This document shows positions 34,012-44,508 of a stretch of 64,000 nt of DNA, piece by piece. The DNA comes from Paludibacter sp963678465 (GTDB lineage: Bacteria; Bacteroidota; Bacteroidia; Bacteroidales; Paludibacteraceae): NCBI GenBank assembly GCA_963678465.1, contig OY782858.1:2480001-2544000 (forward strand). The letters are read 5' to 3'. The notes below the pieces were generated by a model. That model searched no databases and was not told the DNA's origin. It was given only the letters and a program-made list of their open reading frames with translations. Each line of letters opens with the position of its first letter. Within the stretch, counting starts at the first letter, position 1. A program made the position numbers and the translations under genes.

Positions 34012-34722
34012 ATGTTGTCAGAAAACAGTTTCGGTAAGATAGAATTCAGTCAGAGCGCAAGAGCTAGTCGTATACGCGTGCAAATAAAAATCGATGGTTT
34101 GAAAGTCACTTTACCATTTGCCTCGACCGAAAATCAAGCCCTTGAGTTCATTCATTCGAAACATAAAATAATAAAGGCAAAACAAGAAAAGTTAAGGCAA
34201 AATGAGAAAAAGAGTCCGACAATTTTAAATGAAGACTCGCACATACAAACGCTTACTTTCGATATTAAATTAAAACGGGCCGACAGAAAAGACATTTTTT
34301 TCTCACTGAAAGACAAACTATTAATTATTGAATTTCCAATAAATACTGATTGCAGTGCGGTGCAGTGCCAACAACATTTTTGGAACGGAATCAATTATTT
34401 CCTTCGCAAAGAAGCCAAACGATTGTTGGGCGACAGGACACAGCAACTTGCCGACAAATTTGGTTTCAGTTTTACGGGAGTCAAAATTCAGCCCAGTAAA
34501 ACCCGTTGGGGAAGTTGCTCGCGTGAAAAAAGCATTAATCTGTCCTATTATCTTATGCTTCTTCCTCCTCATTTGGTCGATTATGTAATACTTCACGAAT
34601 TGTGTCATACGAAGGAAATGAACCATGGCGATAAATTCTGGAAATGGATGGACAAAGTAACCGACGGCCAAAGCAAAGCACTCAGACGAGAACTAAAAAC
34701 ATTCAATATGCCTGTTCTGTAA
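34012..34722 (+). CDS. YgjP-like (DUF45) M48-type metallopeptidase
   Basis: 236 residues from the ATG at 34012; earlier codons are antisense to the LolD-like gene. Zinc site HELCH in VILHELCHTKEMNHGDKFW, with the WGSCS block (KTRWGSCSREKSINLSYYLM) that marks this family. Cytoplasmic, likely a small zinc protease of unknown target. It is followed 59 bases later by dgt in the same direction. Confidence 0.88.
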   Translation: MLSENSFGKIEFSQSARASRIRVQIKIDGLKVTLPFASTENQALEFIHSKHKIIKAKQEKLRQNEKKSPTILNEDSHIQTLTFDIKLKRADRKDIFFSLKDKLLIIEFPINTDCSAVQCQQHFWNGINYFLRKEAKRLLGDRTQQLADKFGFSFTGVKIQPSKTRWGSCSREKSINLSYYLMLLPPHLVDYVILHELCHTKEMNHGDKFWKWMDKVTDGQSKALRRELKTFNMPVL

Positions 34723-34781
34723 CTTAGCTCTTTTTTTTTAATTTTGAGATTTTAAATTTTACAAACATTCAACCAAGAAAT

Positions 34782-36104
34782 ATGAATTGGAACCAACTAC
34801 TCTCGACCAAACGATTTGGCATGGAGGATTATCATGAACATAGAAAAGACGACCGAAGCGAATTCCAACGCGACTACGACCGGCTAATATTTTCAGCTCC
34901 TTTCCGCCGCCTGCAAAACAAAACCCAGGTTTTTCCACTTCCGGGAAGTGTTTTTGTCCACAACCGATTAACTCATAGCCTCGAAGTAGCTTGCGTGGGC
35001 AGATCGCTGGGCATTAGCGTGGCACAACAACTCCGTGCCAAAGGTATTGAAGCCGCATTTCTGGAGGAGATAGGCGCCATTGTTTCGGCAGCCTGCCTGG
35101 CTCATGACATGGGAAATCCCCCTTTTGGTCATTCGGGCGAAAAAGCAATCGCCACTTTTTTTTCGGAAGGAAATGGCTTAATGCTCAAAACATCCATGTC
35201 GGAAAACGAATGGAAAGACATCACCTGCTTTGAAGGAAATGCTAACGCCTTCAGGCTTTTGACCCATCAGTTCAACGGACGCAGAAAGGGAGGATTTGTA
35301 CTTACCTACAGCACTTTGGCTGCCATTGTCAAGTACCCTTATGCATCGGTTCACGCCGATGCCAACAAGCAAAAATTCGGATTTTTTGAAGCTGAAAAAG
35401 AAGATTTTGAACGAATTGCGTCGGAATTAGGACTCATTAAATCGCCGCTACACCCCGATCGTTTTGTACGCCATCCACTTGTATATCTAGTTGAAGCTGC
35501 CGATGACATTTGTTATCAGATTATGGACATTGAGGATGCTCATAAGCTGAAAATACTTTCGACATACGAAACAAAAACGCTGTTACTGAATTTTTTCAGC
35601 GATGAAAAAAGGAAACGAAGACTGGAAACTCTTCTACTGGTGGACGATGTAAATGAACAGATTGCCTACCTCCGCTCATCGGTCATTGGTTTGCTTATCG
35701 ATCAGTGCTCGGAGGCTTTTATCAAAAACGAGGAGGCAATATTATCGGGTACTTTCAACTCAACTTTAATAAAACAAGTTCCCGAAATATCGGTGAAAGC
35801 TTATGGTTTATGTTCTAACATCGCTGTTCGAAAAATTTATTGTTCACCAGAAGTGCTTGACGTAGAGCTATCAGGTTACAAAATCATTCTTACACTTCTC
35901 GAACATCTAATAACTGCTGTTCTGAATCCTGAAAAATCATATTCCGAACAACTGCTCAAACGCATCCCCGACCAGTACGAGACCAATCACCCAACCACTT
36001 ACGGGAAAGTACTGGCAGTGCTCGATTATATTTCTGGCATGACGGATGTGTATGCGCTTGATTTGTATCGCAAAATTACCGGCATGAGCATTCCGGGCAT
36101 CTAA
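34782..36104 (+). CDS. dgt: Deoxyguanosinetriphosphate triphosphohydrolase
   Basis: 440 residues. HD-domain enzyme that hydrolyses dGTP to deoxyguanosine and triphosphate. Family blocks: FRRLQNKTQVFPLPGS, NRLTHSLEVACVGR (first His), CLAHDMGNPPFGHSGEKAI (His-Asp) and later YLVEAADDICYQIMDIEDA. Its stop is 16 bases from the convergent NlpC/LysM gene. Confidence 0.92.
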   Translation: MNWNQLLSTKRFGMEDYHEHRKDDRSEFQRDYDRLIFSAPFRRLQNKTQVFPLPGSVFVHNRLTHSLEVACVGRSLGISVAQQLRAKGIEAAFLEEIGAIVSAACLAHDMGNPPFGHSGEKAIATFFSEGNGLMLKTSMSENEWKDITCFEGNANAFRLLTHQFNGRRKGGFVLTYSTLAAIVKYPYASVHADANKQKFGFFEAEKEDFERIASELGLIKSPLHPDRFVRHPLVYLVEAADDICYQIMDIEDAHKLKILSTYETKTLLLNFFSDEKRKRRLETLLLVDDVNEQIAYLRSSVIGLLIDQCSEAFIKNEEAILSGTFNSTLIKQVPEISVKAYGLCSNIAVRKIYCSPEVLDVELSGYKIILTLLEHLITAVLNPEKSYSEQLLKRIPDQYETNHPTTYGKVLAVLDYISGMTDVYALDLYRKITGMSIPGI

Positions 36105-36119
36105 CAAGAAACGGGCAGT

Positions 36120-37748
36120 TTAGTTGGATTTAATTTTCAGCTTATCGCCCAAACTTAATTTGTCGCTTGATTTTTTGTTCCACTTTTTAATATCGTTGAT
36201 GGAACAATTGTATTTCAAAGCTATAGACGATAAAGTTTCGCCCGAACGCACTTTATGAAAAGCATAAGCAGGTGATGATTTAGCCTTTGTAGCTGCAATT
36301 GTCGTAACAGATGCATTTCCGGGAATTTGCAAAGTTTGTCCCTTTTGTAGCTTGTTTGTTGATAAATTGTTATGAGCTTTCAGCTCATCAATCGAGATGT
36401 TATAAAGTTTTGAAATACTAAATAACGACTCGCCGGCAGTAACTTCGTGGTTAACAGGCTCATTTATAGAAGTTGGCTGTAAAGCTACTGAAGCATCCGC
36501 GGAAACAGGAGCCGAAGCCACAGCCGTTTTCTGTTCAGCAACTTTAAGTTCCTGTCCTGCCAGAATCTTATTGTTGGCCAATTGATTCAGGCTGATAAGT
36601 TCATCTTGTGTTGTATCAAATTTTCTTGCAATAGAGCTTAAAGTTTCGCCTTTCTTTACTTTATAAGTTGTCTCTTCCTTTTCAGCAACAGCCACTTTTG
36701 GCTTCTCGGTGGGAACATGTTGAGCTACTTCTACCGGCTTTTCGATGAGTATTTCCTGACCTAAGAATATTTTAGCATCCTTCAGGTTGTTCATCGCTTT
36801 GAGCTCGTCGATCGATTTCCCATAAAGCTTCGACAGGGTGAAAAGCGTTTCGCCTTTTTGCACTTTGTGCGTTGTCTTAACATCTGCCACCGATCTGGCT
36901 ACAGGGTTTTGCACTATTGTAGAATCTTTGCTATGTTTTTTTGTGTTTTCAACAATCACTTTTTCCACCACCGAAATTTCTTTTTCATCCTCAATTTTCA
37001 AACGTTGCTTTACTTGAAGTTGCTCGGATTTTAAATGGTTTTTCTTTTTGAGTTTTGCCACCGAAATACCATATCGATCGGCTATAACCGATAAATTTTC
37101 GCCCGACTTGACATAATGATATTTAGCCGGAACCGCTTTGGTTACTTTTTTATATTCAGTTTTTTGTTCAGGCTCGTATAAACTCACCCGGCTATTGTCG
37201 AATGCCAACTGAGGAAATGAATCTGCTCCAAGAACGCGACCTGCTCTTACAAAACGCTTCAAATAATAATCTTCCTTCGAATTAGAAATAATAACACCGT
37301 TCTTCACCGAGGCATGGATAAAATCGAAATCGCCATCTTCTTTTGCTGAAACAACAATACCAACATGCCCCACTCTCCCGTTTCGCCGCCTGCCATTAAA
37401 AAAAACAAGATCACCAGGTTGTAGTTGCGATTTCGCTACTTCGGGAAACTGATTGGCCTGATCGGCAGATGAACGCTCTAAATTATAACCAAAATTTCGG
37501 TATACATGAGATGTAAAGCCCGAGCAATCAAAATTCGCTGTTCCACCCGATCCGTATCGATAAGGAGTGTTTAAGAATAGTTTTCCGTAATTGATAAGTG
37601 AATCGGATAAGTTGTTTTTAAACAATGGACTAAAGCTGTTTTTCAAGGTATCTGGCGATATTTTGAGTTCAGCAGAAGCTTGGGCGTAAAGCTGTAAAGC
37701 TGAGAACAGTATACCCAATAATATAATTGTGTGTTTTCGAATTGGCAT
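36120..37748 (-). CDS. Secreted NlpC/P60 peptidase with five LysM domains
   Basis: 542 residues from the ATG at 37748, chosen because it opens a clean signal peptide (MPIRKHTIILLGILFSALQL YAQA). The NlpC/P60 domain comes first: catalytic Cys in GTANFDCSGFTSHVY, His in GRVGHVGIVVS and the polar residue in FIHASVKNG. It is followed by five LysM repeats (each with the pattern VxxGExLxxIAxxY), linked by Thr/Ala/Val-rich linkers. It would cut peptidoglycan stem peptides while bound to glycan strands. The catalytic-first order is less common than LysM-first. Confidence 0.9.
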   Translation of the reverse strand: MPIRKHTIILLGILFSALQLYAQASAELKISPDTLKNSFSPLFKNNLSDSLINYGKLFLNTPYRYGSGGTANFDCSGFTSHVYRNFGYNLERSSADQANQFPEVAKSQLQPGDLVFFNGRRRNGRVGHVGIVVSAKEDGDFDFIHASVKNGVIISNSKEDYYLKRFVRAGRVLGADSFPQLAFDNSRVSLYEPEQKTEYKKVTKAVPAKYHYVKSGENLSVIADRYGISVAKLKKKNHLKSEQLQVKQRLKIEDEKEISVVEKVIVENTKKHSKDSTIVQNPVARSVADVKTTHKVQKGETLFTLSKLYGKSIDELKAMNNLKDAKIFLGQEILIEKPVEVAQHVPTEKPKVAVAEKEETTYKVKKGETLSSIARKFDTTQDELISLNQLANNKILAGQELKVAEQKTAVASAPVSADASVALQPTSINEPVNHEVTAGESLFSISKLYNISIDELKAHNNLSTNKLQKGQTLQIPGNASVTTIAATKAKSSPAYAFHKVRSGETLSSIALKYNCSINDIKKWNKKSSDKLSLGDKLKIKSN

Positions 37749-37849
37749 CGCGAGTAAAATATATCTGATAATTAAGTAATTGCAAAGATAAAATTTTACA
37801 GGGATATACAATGCTCTTTTTTCTCTTTTTAAGATAAAAGGGTAGTTTT

Positions 37850-38749
37850 TTAAAACTTGTAGTTCAGGCGAACCTGATCAGAGTCGACAAAGAGTTCGGC
37901 TTGTTCTCCCAAAACGAGCGACAAATTATAATCGACATGCCCAGCCGGGAAATTGAAACAAACAGGATAGTCGTATTCACTTACCGCAGCTAAAATAATC
38001 TCAGCTACACTTTGCATCATCAGCGGATCTTCATCGTAATCGCTGAACTGACCCACCACCAAACCAGAAATTTGTTTCAGCACTCCGCTAAGTCTCAGGC
38101 TTTGCATCATGCGGTCAATTTGATATGGTTTTTCACCTACATCTTCGATGAAGAGGATATTGTTGTTAAAATCTAAGTCGAAAGGTGTTGAACGCATACC
38201 CATCATTACCGACAGATTACCTCCGATAAGTTTGCCTCCTGCATGTCCCAGACGATTTTCAGCTTCAGGTTTTATGCTGAAATTCGAAGGTGCACCGAAC
38301 AACAAATTTTTAAAACTCATTATTTGATCTGATTCCTCCGGCAGTTCAGCAAGATACTTGGTCATAATTCCATGCATGGAAGCAATTCCAAGTTGTGTGA
38401 TGGCATTATGTAAAATGGTGATATCGCTAAAACCTATGAGCCATTTGGGCGATTTGGCAAAGCTTGTAAAATCAATTTTATCAATGATTTGAGCTAGTCC
38501 GTATCCGCCCCGGCTGCAAAGGATGGCTTTTATATTCGGGTCATCAAGCGCCTGTTGTAATTCGGCTGCACGTTCGTCTTTTGTTCCTGCAAACCGACCA
38601 TATTCGGTGCGGGCATATTTGCCCTCTGTCACCTTTAAACCCCATGACGAAAGCAATTTTGTTGCACTATCAATAAACCCGGGTTGAATACAACCGGAAG
38701 GGGAAACTATGCGAATGCTGTCTCCTGCATGCAGAAAGGAAGGTATCAT
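37850..38749 (-). CDS. ldcA: LD-carboxypeptidase (peptidase S66)
   Basis: 299 residues. Ser nucleophile in LCSRGGYGLAQIID, Glu in NILFIEDVGEKPYQIDRM and a C-terminal His in FPAGHVDYNL. It trims the terminal D-Ala from tetrapeptides in murein recycling; MccF-type immunity proteins share the fold, but context (a murein hydrolase next door) favours LdcA. No signal peptide, so cytoplasmic. Confidence 0.88.
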   Translation of the reverse strand: MIPSFLHAGDSIRIVSPSGCIQPGFIDSATKLLSSWGLKVTEGKYARTEYGRFAGTKDERAAELQQALDDPNIKAILCSRGGYGLAQIIDKIDFTSFAKSPKWLIGFSDITILHNAITQLGIASMHGIMTKYLAELPEESDQIMSFKNLLFGAPSNFSIKPEAENRLGHAGGKLIGGNLSVMMGMRSTPFDLDFNNNILFIEDVGEKPYQIDRMMQSLRLSGVLKQISGLVVGQFSDYDEDPLMMQSVAEIILAAVSEYDYPVCFNFPAGHVDYNLSLVLGEQAELFVDSDQVRLNYKF

Positions 38750-38787
38750 ATTTTGTTAAGCTCTTTTTCTTTTATCAATATTTTATT

Positions 38788-39282
38788 TCAACAACAAAGG
38801 TTTGCGTTCGGCAACAAAAAATCAACAGTTGCTTTCACCTCTCTGATCAAATCCGAAGGTGCGATCACCAATTGCAATCCTCTTTTTCCGGCGCTTACAT
38901 ATATTTCATCAACATCCAAACAGCTTTCGTGAATATAAGTAGGGAAATGCTTTTTCATTCCGATAGGCGAACAAGCTCCACGAATATAACCCGTTACCTG
39001 AAGTAAATCCTTCATTGGAATCATTTCGCAATACTTATTGCCAGAAATTTTAGCTGCTTTTTTCAAATCGAGCTCACCGGCTCCCGGAATTATGCAAACA
39101 AAATAGGATGTTTTATCGCCCCGTAGAACAAGGGTTTTAAATACCTTATCAACAGCTTCGTTGAGCTGAGCTGCCACATGAACAGCGCTCAGATCATCAA
39201 CGTCTACCTCATATGCAACCAATTGATAATTTATTTTTGCTTTATCAAGCAACCTTACTGCATTTGTTTTTTCAGTAGCCAT
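38788..39282 (-). CDS. ybaK: Cys-tRNA(Pro) deacylase, YbaK/EbsC family
   Basis: 164 residues. VYKTLVLRGD-type block (VFKTLVLRGDKTSYFVCIIPG), KKAAKISGNK and GYIRGACSPIGMKK are the family's hallmarks; the last holds the substrate-binding Gly-x-x-x-P. It clears misacylated Cys-tRNA(Pro). It lies 38 bases upstream of ldcA on the same strand. Confidence 0.92.
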   Translation of the reverse strand: MATEKTNAVRLLDKAKINYQLVAYEVDVDDLSAVHVAAQLNEAVDKVFKTLVLRGDKTSYFVCIIPGAGELDLKKAAKISGNKYCEMIPMKDLLQVTGYIRGACSPIGMKKHFPTYIHESCLDVDEIYVSAGKRGLQLVIAPSDLIREVKATVDFLLPNANLCC

Positions 39283-39313
39283 TCCAATCGAAGTTCTTGT
39301 GTTTTTACGGCCA

Positions 39314-40639
39314 TTAGTATTTAAGCCATTTCCACATTTCTTTCCATGTTACTTTTTTTCCATACATTAAGATGCCTGTACGATAGATTTTCCCGGCTAT
39401 CCATGTACTTCCGACAAACGACAGCACAAGCACACTAATGGACACAATCAATTGCCATGCAGGCACATCGAAAGGCAAACGCACCATCATAACAATAGGC
39501 GAAGTAAACGGAATCATCGAACACCAGAAAGCCAGCGGTCCGTCAGGATTTTCGGCAGCAAAAATACCGGCATAAATAGCAAAAATGATTGGAATCATAA
39601 TGGGCATTGTGAACTGGTTGGTGTCTGTTTCATTGTCGACCGCTGAGCCTACTGCCGCAAACAAAGATGCATACAGCAGATAACCACCCAAAAAGTAAAT
39701 AACGAACAACACAATAAGTTGCACATAATCAAGGCCATTTACAGCAGTCATGAATTGTTGAATATCAGCAGTCATTTCATTGTTTGCAGGCGATTGCATT
39801 CCCATTTGACCCATTTCCTGCATCTTTTGTACCGAACCCATGTCAATATTGTCGGAAAAAGCAGTGCTCAGCCCAAACAAAATGGCCACTGTAAGTATCA
39901 CCCACATTAAAAACTGAGTGAGGCCCACCATAGCAATTCCGATAATTTTGCCCATCATCAGTTCGAAAGGTTTTACCGACGAAATCATTACTTCTACTAT
40001 TCGGTTTGTTTTTTCCTGCACAACGCCACTCATAACCTGAGCGCCGTAAATAACAATGAACATATAAATTATAAAAGCGGTAATCATACCAATGGCAATG
40101 GCCAGTTCAGCCGAAGCTTCTTTTTCTTTTCCGTCCTCACCCCATTTTATTGTTTTCAGATCAATGTCGGTACTCGATTTTTCAACCATTTCCTTTAGAT
40201 GAGGGATATTGTAAGACGCAAGCTTTTGTTCTTCGATGTATTTATTCAACAAGCCTGAAACATATGTCTTTAGTTCCATATTCACTTGCTTATCCGAATA
40301 CATTACAGCAGCAGTGGAATCGATAGCCAAATCTTTAGTGATATAAAGCAACGCAGTAAATTCACTTTCTTTTTCGTTCTGGCTTTTTAACTCGTCAACA
40401 GTTGCATCCGAAAATTCAAAAATATAAGACTCATTATTTTTAAGTACATCTTTGTAAAGCTGAGTTTTGTCGACCACTACAATTTTCTTCACTTTATCAT
40501 CTTTGATCGTTCCCAAAAAGACGATCAGAGCAATCATCCCTACCATAAGTATAGGGGTTAGAAAAGTAAGCAGGATAAATGATTTTTTCATCACCCTGGT
40601 AGTGTATTCGCGTTTTATTATTAAATTTATCTTAGACAT
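39314..40639 (-). CDS. ABC-2 type transporter permease (NatB-like)
   Basis: 441 residues. N-terminal membrane helix (SFILLTFLTPILMVGMIALI VFLG), a large extracytoplasmic domain (about 45-190) and five or six further helices. The pattern matches the NatB/ABC-2 exporters. It starts nine bases after the ATPase gene and is translated with it. The substrate (sodium, drugs or other) is unknown. Confidence 0.87.
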   Translation of the reverse strand: MSKINLIIKREYTTRVMKKSFILLTFLTPILMVGMIALIVFLGTIKDDKVKKIVVVDKTQLYKDVLKNNESYIFEFSDATVDELKSQNEKESEFTALLYITKDLAIDSTAAVMYSDKQVNMELKTYVSGLLNKYIEEQKLASYNIPHLKEMVEKSSTDIDLKTIKWGEDGKEKEASAELAIAIGMITAFIIYMFIVIYGAQVMSGVVQEKTNRIVEVMISSVKPFELMMGKIIGIAMVGLTQFLMWVILTVAILFGLSTAFSDNIDMGSVQKMQEMGQMGMQSPANNEMTADIQQFMTAVNGLDYVQLIVLFVIYFLGGYLLYASLFAAVGSAVDNETDTNQFTMPIMIPIIFAIYAGIFAAENPDGPLAFWCSMIPFTSPIVMMVRLPFDVPAWQLIVSISVLVLSFVGSTWIAGKIYRTGILMYGKKVTWKEMWKWLKY

Positions 40640-40648
40640 AATATAGAT

Positions 40649-41554
40649 TTACAATTGATGAGGAGTACTTACTGTTTGTATAAAAATATCGTTCATGCTG
40701 GGCAAAATTTCCTGAAAAGAAAGAATATCGGTTTGCGACATCAGTTTTTCAAGCAATGCGTTATTGCTGTCCGATGCATGTTTTTTGATTCGACTTTCGA
40801 AAATTCCATTTTTCTGTACCGTTTCAATAAGTTCAAAACCGGCAGGATCAACTGTTTTTGTAGATTGCAGCATATAAGTATTGGTAGCGTGCGAAGCACG
40901 GATCTGAGCTACATTGCCCTGCAAAACTATTTTAGACTTATCGACAAGTGATATATTTTCGCACAAATCTTCGACTGTACTCATGTTGTGCGTCGAAAAA
41001 ATAATGGTGGCTCCTTTGTCACGCAATTCAAGAATTTCGCGTTTAAGCAAATCGGCATTCACGGGATCGAAACCACTGAATGGCTCATCGAAAATAAGCA
41101 ATTTGGGATCGTGAAGAATGGTGGTTATAAATTGTACTTTTTGAGCCATTCCCTTCGAAAGCTCTTCCACTTTTTTGTCCCACCAAGCTTGAATTTCGAA
41201 TTTTTCGAACCAATATTTCAACGATTTCAAAGCGTCATTTTTCGACATTCCCCTAAGTTGAGCCAAGTACAAAGCCTGCTCGCCGATTTTCATTTTTTTA
41301 TACAATCCGCGTTCTTCGGGCAGATAACCGATATGGCGTACATCTTCGGCGGTCATTCGTTTTCCGTTGAGGCGTACTTCACCGCTATCGGGAGCTGTTA
41401 TACAATTAATGATACGAATAAGTGTTGTTTTCCCTGCGCCGTTGGGGCCCAAAAGTCCGTAAACTGAGTTTTCGGGCACCGAAAGACTCACGCCATCCAA
41501 AGCGCGATGTTCGGCAAATTGTTTCACTACGTTTTCTACTTCTAATAATATCAT
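40649..41554 (-). CDS. ABC transporter ATP-binding protein (NatA-like)
   Basis: 301 residues. Walker A GPNGAGKTTLIR, signature LSKGMAQKVQFI (LSGGQ replaced by LSKGM, as is usual in this family), Walker B LLIFDEPFSGFDPVN and switch His in IIFSTHNMST. It has the C-terminal DUF4162-like extension. It pairs with the permease downstream. Confidence 0.9.
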   Translation of the reverse strand: MILLEVENVVKQFAEHRALDGVSLSVPENSVYGLLGPNGAGKTTLIRIINCITAPDSGEVRLNGKRMTAEDVRHIGYLPEERGLYKKMKIGEQALYLAQLRGMSKNDALKSLKYWFEKFEIQAWWDKKVEELSKGMAQKVQFITTILHDPKLLIFDEPFSGFDPVNADLLKREILELRDKGATIIFSTHNMSTVEDLCENISLVDKSKIVLQGNVAQIRASHATNTYMLQSTKTVDPAGFELIETVQKNGIFESRIKKHASDSNNALLEKLMSQTDILSFQEILPSMNDIFIQTVSTPHQL

Positions 41555-41624
41555 TTTTAAAATTGATTAGTTGATGGCTTTGATTATTTTCCGACTTTTA
41601 TTTCTTTTTTTTACTTGTGGCAGT

Positions 41625-42329
41625 TTACAACAATTTTCCGTCATCGGCAAAACTGTAGTATTTTCCCCGCGCAACGATGATATGGTCGAGCAGCCGGATA
41701 CCAATGGCATCGCAACCCAGCTTTATGCGCCGGGTAATGTTTTCATCTTCGCTGCTCGGTTTGTTCTGACCCGATGGATGATTGTGAGCTACGGCAATGG
41801 ATTGAGCCAATCTTTCGAGCGACATTTTGAGCAACAACGGAACATCGACAATGGTTTGTTGAATGCCTCCTTGCGTTAACTTATGAGTGCTCAATACTTT
41901 ATTGGCGCCATTCATAAATACAATCCAAAATTCTTCATGTACCAAATCAATCAGCAATGGCTCAAACACTTCGAACAAGTCTCTGCTCGACAATATTTGC
42001 TTGCGTTCAAGGAAATCGCTCGTTTTCCGACGTTTGCCTAACTCCAGCGCAGCTCTTATGGTTATGGCTTTGGCTTCTCCAATGCCTTTAAACTTTTTGC
42101 ATAAATCGGCGATAGTGAGTCGTGCCAATTCATTAATGTTATCATCGCACTCACGCATAATTCTTCGCGCAAGTTCCACAGCCGATTCATCCCTGTTTCC
42201 CGAACCAATAAGAATGGCCAACAATTCAGCATCCGAAAGACTTGATGTGCCTTTTCGAAGCATTTTTTCGCGTGGACGATCATCCTCCGACCATTCACGA
42301 ATTGTCAATCGTTTTTCATCGGTTTGCAT
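41625..42329 (-). CDS. radC: RadC family JAMM/MPN protein
   Basis: 234 residues. N-terminal UPF0758 helix-hairpin-helix region (GTSSLSDAELLAILIGSGN) and C-terminal JAMM motif with zinc ligands VAHNHPSGQNKPSSEDENIT. The family was once linked to DNA repair, but its role is unresolved. It is in the chromosome here rather than on an island. Confidence 0.92.
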   Translation of the reverse strand: MQTDEKRLTIREWSEDDRPREKMLRKGTSSLSDAELLAILIGSGNRDESAVELARRIMRECDDNINELARLTIADLCKKFKGIGEAKAITIRAALELGKRRKTSDFLERKQILSSRDLFEVFEPLLIDLVHEEFWIVFMNGANKVLSTHKLTQGGIQQTIVDVPLLLKMSLERLAQSIAVAHNHPSGQNKPSSEDENITRRIKLGCDAIGIRLLDHIIVARGKYYSFADDGKLL

Positions 42330-42402
42330 GGGGCAAATGTACGAAAAAAGTTTATGAAATGTGTTATTTTCGTTAAAACCGCGACAAAAACATTACAATA
42401 TC

Positions 42403-44505
42403 TTATTTTTTAAATCGCCAGAAACTCAATTCGCATTTTTTCGTAACAATAGTTCTGCTCGAAAGTTTGCTTGTTTTCAATAAATCAAAAGGAGTTTTAA
42501 CGAGTTCAAAGTGATCGCTCAGTATATTTTTAATTCCCTCGAAGGACGAAACAGGTTCTCCATCTTTTTTGAAACCTCCCGGCCAATGTTCCCTCTTAAT
42601 GTTATTCAATTCCCAATCGTAAGTCGAAGTAAGAACAAGCAATCCATTGCTATTGAGCCGCTCGTGTATATTTTTTAGCAACAAAATCGGACATGTAAGC
42701 TCCTCGAGCACATTGGGAGCAACAATCACATCAAAATTATTGTAGATTGGTTTCAAATTGTTCGGGTTGTCCTGCATAAAGACTATTTTTTTCTTTCCGC
42801 TTTTCAACACATCATCCTGAAGTACAATCTCGCGATAGTACACCAGTTCGCCTTCATCTTTAACGATATAACGTATAAACCCTTTTTCCTGCAACTGAAT
42901 AGGCATACGAATAAATCGTGCTGAAAAATCGAGCGCTGTTATATCTTTAAAAAATGGCGCCAGTTCAAAAGCAAGTCTGCCGATGTCGGTATTTAAATCG
43001 AGTAGAGACTTTGAATCAGCTTGTTCCACCACTTTTAATATCTCAGCCGCCAAAGTCTTTGAGAAATTCTGTCCCTCGCCTGCACCCCACATTTCTTCAC
43101 ACGAATTGACTACTTCTGTGTCGGTTTCGTATTCGTCCAACTGAATTGAAAGAGGAGTCTCCGACTCAACGATACGAAAACCTGCATGTTGATAAAAATG
43201 CCGGCGAAAAGCATAACGCGCATGCTGTGTGGCTTCGTTGCCGGTTGAAATCCACGATCCACCTTTTATCAGATTGTGTTTCCCATCGAAAGTAGGCGTT
43301 GAAAAGTCATCGTACATGGGATGCACTTTAAAGCCTGCAAATCCTGTAATCGGCGTTTCGGTCCATTGCCACACATTGCCTATCAGGTCGTAAAAATCAC
43401 CTGTTTTAAACTTATCGACCGGGCAAGGCGAACTATAATGTTCAAGATTAATATTTCCGGGAGCTTGCTTCCATTCCATTTCATCCTGAACTTCACAATG
43501 TTCCAGCAGCCTATACCACTCAGCCTCGGTAGGTAACCTGAAAGTTTTACCTTCGCGGGCTGTTTTCCAGTTGCAATACGCTTTTGCTTCGAGATAATTC
43601 ACTTCCACCGGCCAGTTCCAGGGCATGGGAATTTCTTCGGCCACCAAACGCAAATAGTATTCATCAGCAGTTTTGCGCCAAAAAAGTGGCAATGTCGCTT
43701 GTTTGAAATTTCGCCAATTCCAGCCTTCCTCTGTCCAGTAGGTTTCCGTTTCGTATCCGCCGGCCTCTACAAATTTCAAAAACTCACCATTCGATATCAG
43801 GTATTTAGTTGCACTGAAAGCTTCAACTTTTTCAACGTGTTTTCCATATTCGTTGTCCCAGCCGTAAAGCGGATGCGAAACTGGTTTTCCAAGTTGCATT
43901 TCGGCACCCGGAACGGTCAGAAATTCATTCGCAGGAGCAGCTCCGGCATCCTTACAGATTTCACCGAATTTCCCTGCTATAACTTGTTCTAATGGAAGTT
44001 GACGTATAAGAACTGAAGATGTTTCGAGATGAATTCGTTCGTGTTCGATGCCCATCACAATAATCCAAAATGGGTGTTCCCAGGTTACCGGAAGCACAAG
44101 CGGAGTGCTGAGAATAACTTCCCTCAACATCATTTTAGCTTTATCGCGGTAAGCACGGACTTCCGAAACGGTTGGCCAGTTATAATGTTTTTCGTCTAAA
44201 TCATCCCAACTCATTTCGTCGACACCAATGGCAAAGATGGATTCGAAAGATGGATTGATGCGCGTCTCAATGATTTTTGCCAGAAAAAGCTTATTTATAA
44301 AAAAAACAGCAGTATGCCCCAGATAAAAAAGAAGAACATGCCGAAGCGGATCGCCCCGATGATAAAAAACATCGTCGGATCTCAGCTGACTGTAGAGTTT
44401 TTCATCTATTTCCCAGGTTTTTTCAAAATAATCAAGAATTTCAAGGCGCTTTGTTTCAGCATCTCCACTACTTAAATCAATAGTTTTTGTGATTAATTTC
44501 TTCAT
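42403..44505 (-). CDS. ovoA: 5-histidylcysteine sulfoxide synthase / N-methyltransferase (ovothiol synthesis)
   Basis: 700 residues with three parts: a DinB-like N-terminal domain with iron ligands in GIEHERIHLETSS (HxxxHxE), an FGE-sulfatase domain (LPTEAEWYRLLEHCE, GNVWQWTET, KGGSWISTGNEATQHARYAF RRHF) and a C-terminal methyltransferase domain (LLDLNTDIGRLAFELAPF, FDVIVAPNVLEEL). This is the full OvoA arrangement, which joins histidine and cysteine oxidatively and then methylates the product to ovothiol. It is four bases after a GNAT gene on the same strand. A separate lyase (OvoB) is not visible in the window. Confidence 0.92.
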   Translation of the reverse strand: MKKLITKTIDLSSGDAETKRLEILDYFEKTWEIDEKLYSQLRSDDVFYHRGDPLRHVLLFYLGHTAVFFINKLFLAKIIETRINPSFESIFAIGVDEMSWDDLDEKHYNWPTVSEVRAYRDKAKMMLREVILSTPLVLPVTWEHPFWIIVMGIEHERIHLETSSVLIRQLPLEQVIAGKFGEICKDAGAAPANEFLTVPGAEMQLGKPVSHPLYGWDNEYGKHVEKVEAFSATKYLISNGEFLKFVEAGGYETETYWTEEGWNWRNFKQATLPLFWRKTADEYYLRLVAEEIPMPWNWPVEVNYLEAKAYCNWKTAREGKTFRLPTEAEWYRLLEHCEVQDEMEWKQAPGNINLEHYSSPCPVDKFKTGDFYDLIGNVWQWTETPITGFAGFKVHPMYDDFSTPTFDGKHNLIKGGSWISTGNEATQHARYAFRRHFYQHAGFRIVESETPLSIQLDEYETDTEVVNSCEEMWGAGEGQNFSKTLAAEILKVVEQADSKSLLDLNTDIGRLAFELAPFFKDITALDFSARFIRMPIQLQEKGFIRYIVKDEGELVYYREIVLQDDVLKSGKKKIVFMQDNPNNLKPIYNNFDVIVAPNVLEELTCPILLLKNIHERLNSNGLLVLTSTYDWELNNIKREHWPGGFKKDGEPVSSFEGIKNILSDHFELVKTPFDLLKTSKLSSRTIVTKKCELSFWRFKK

Positions 44506-44508
44506 AAC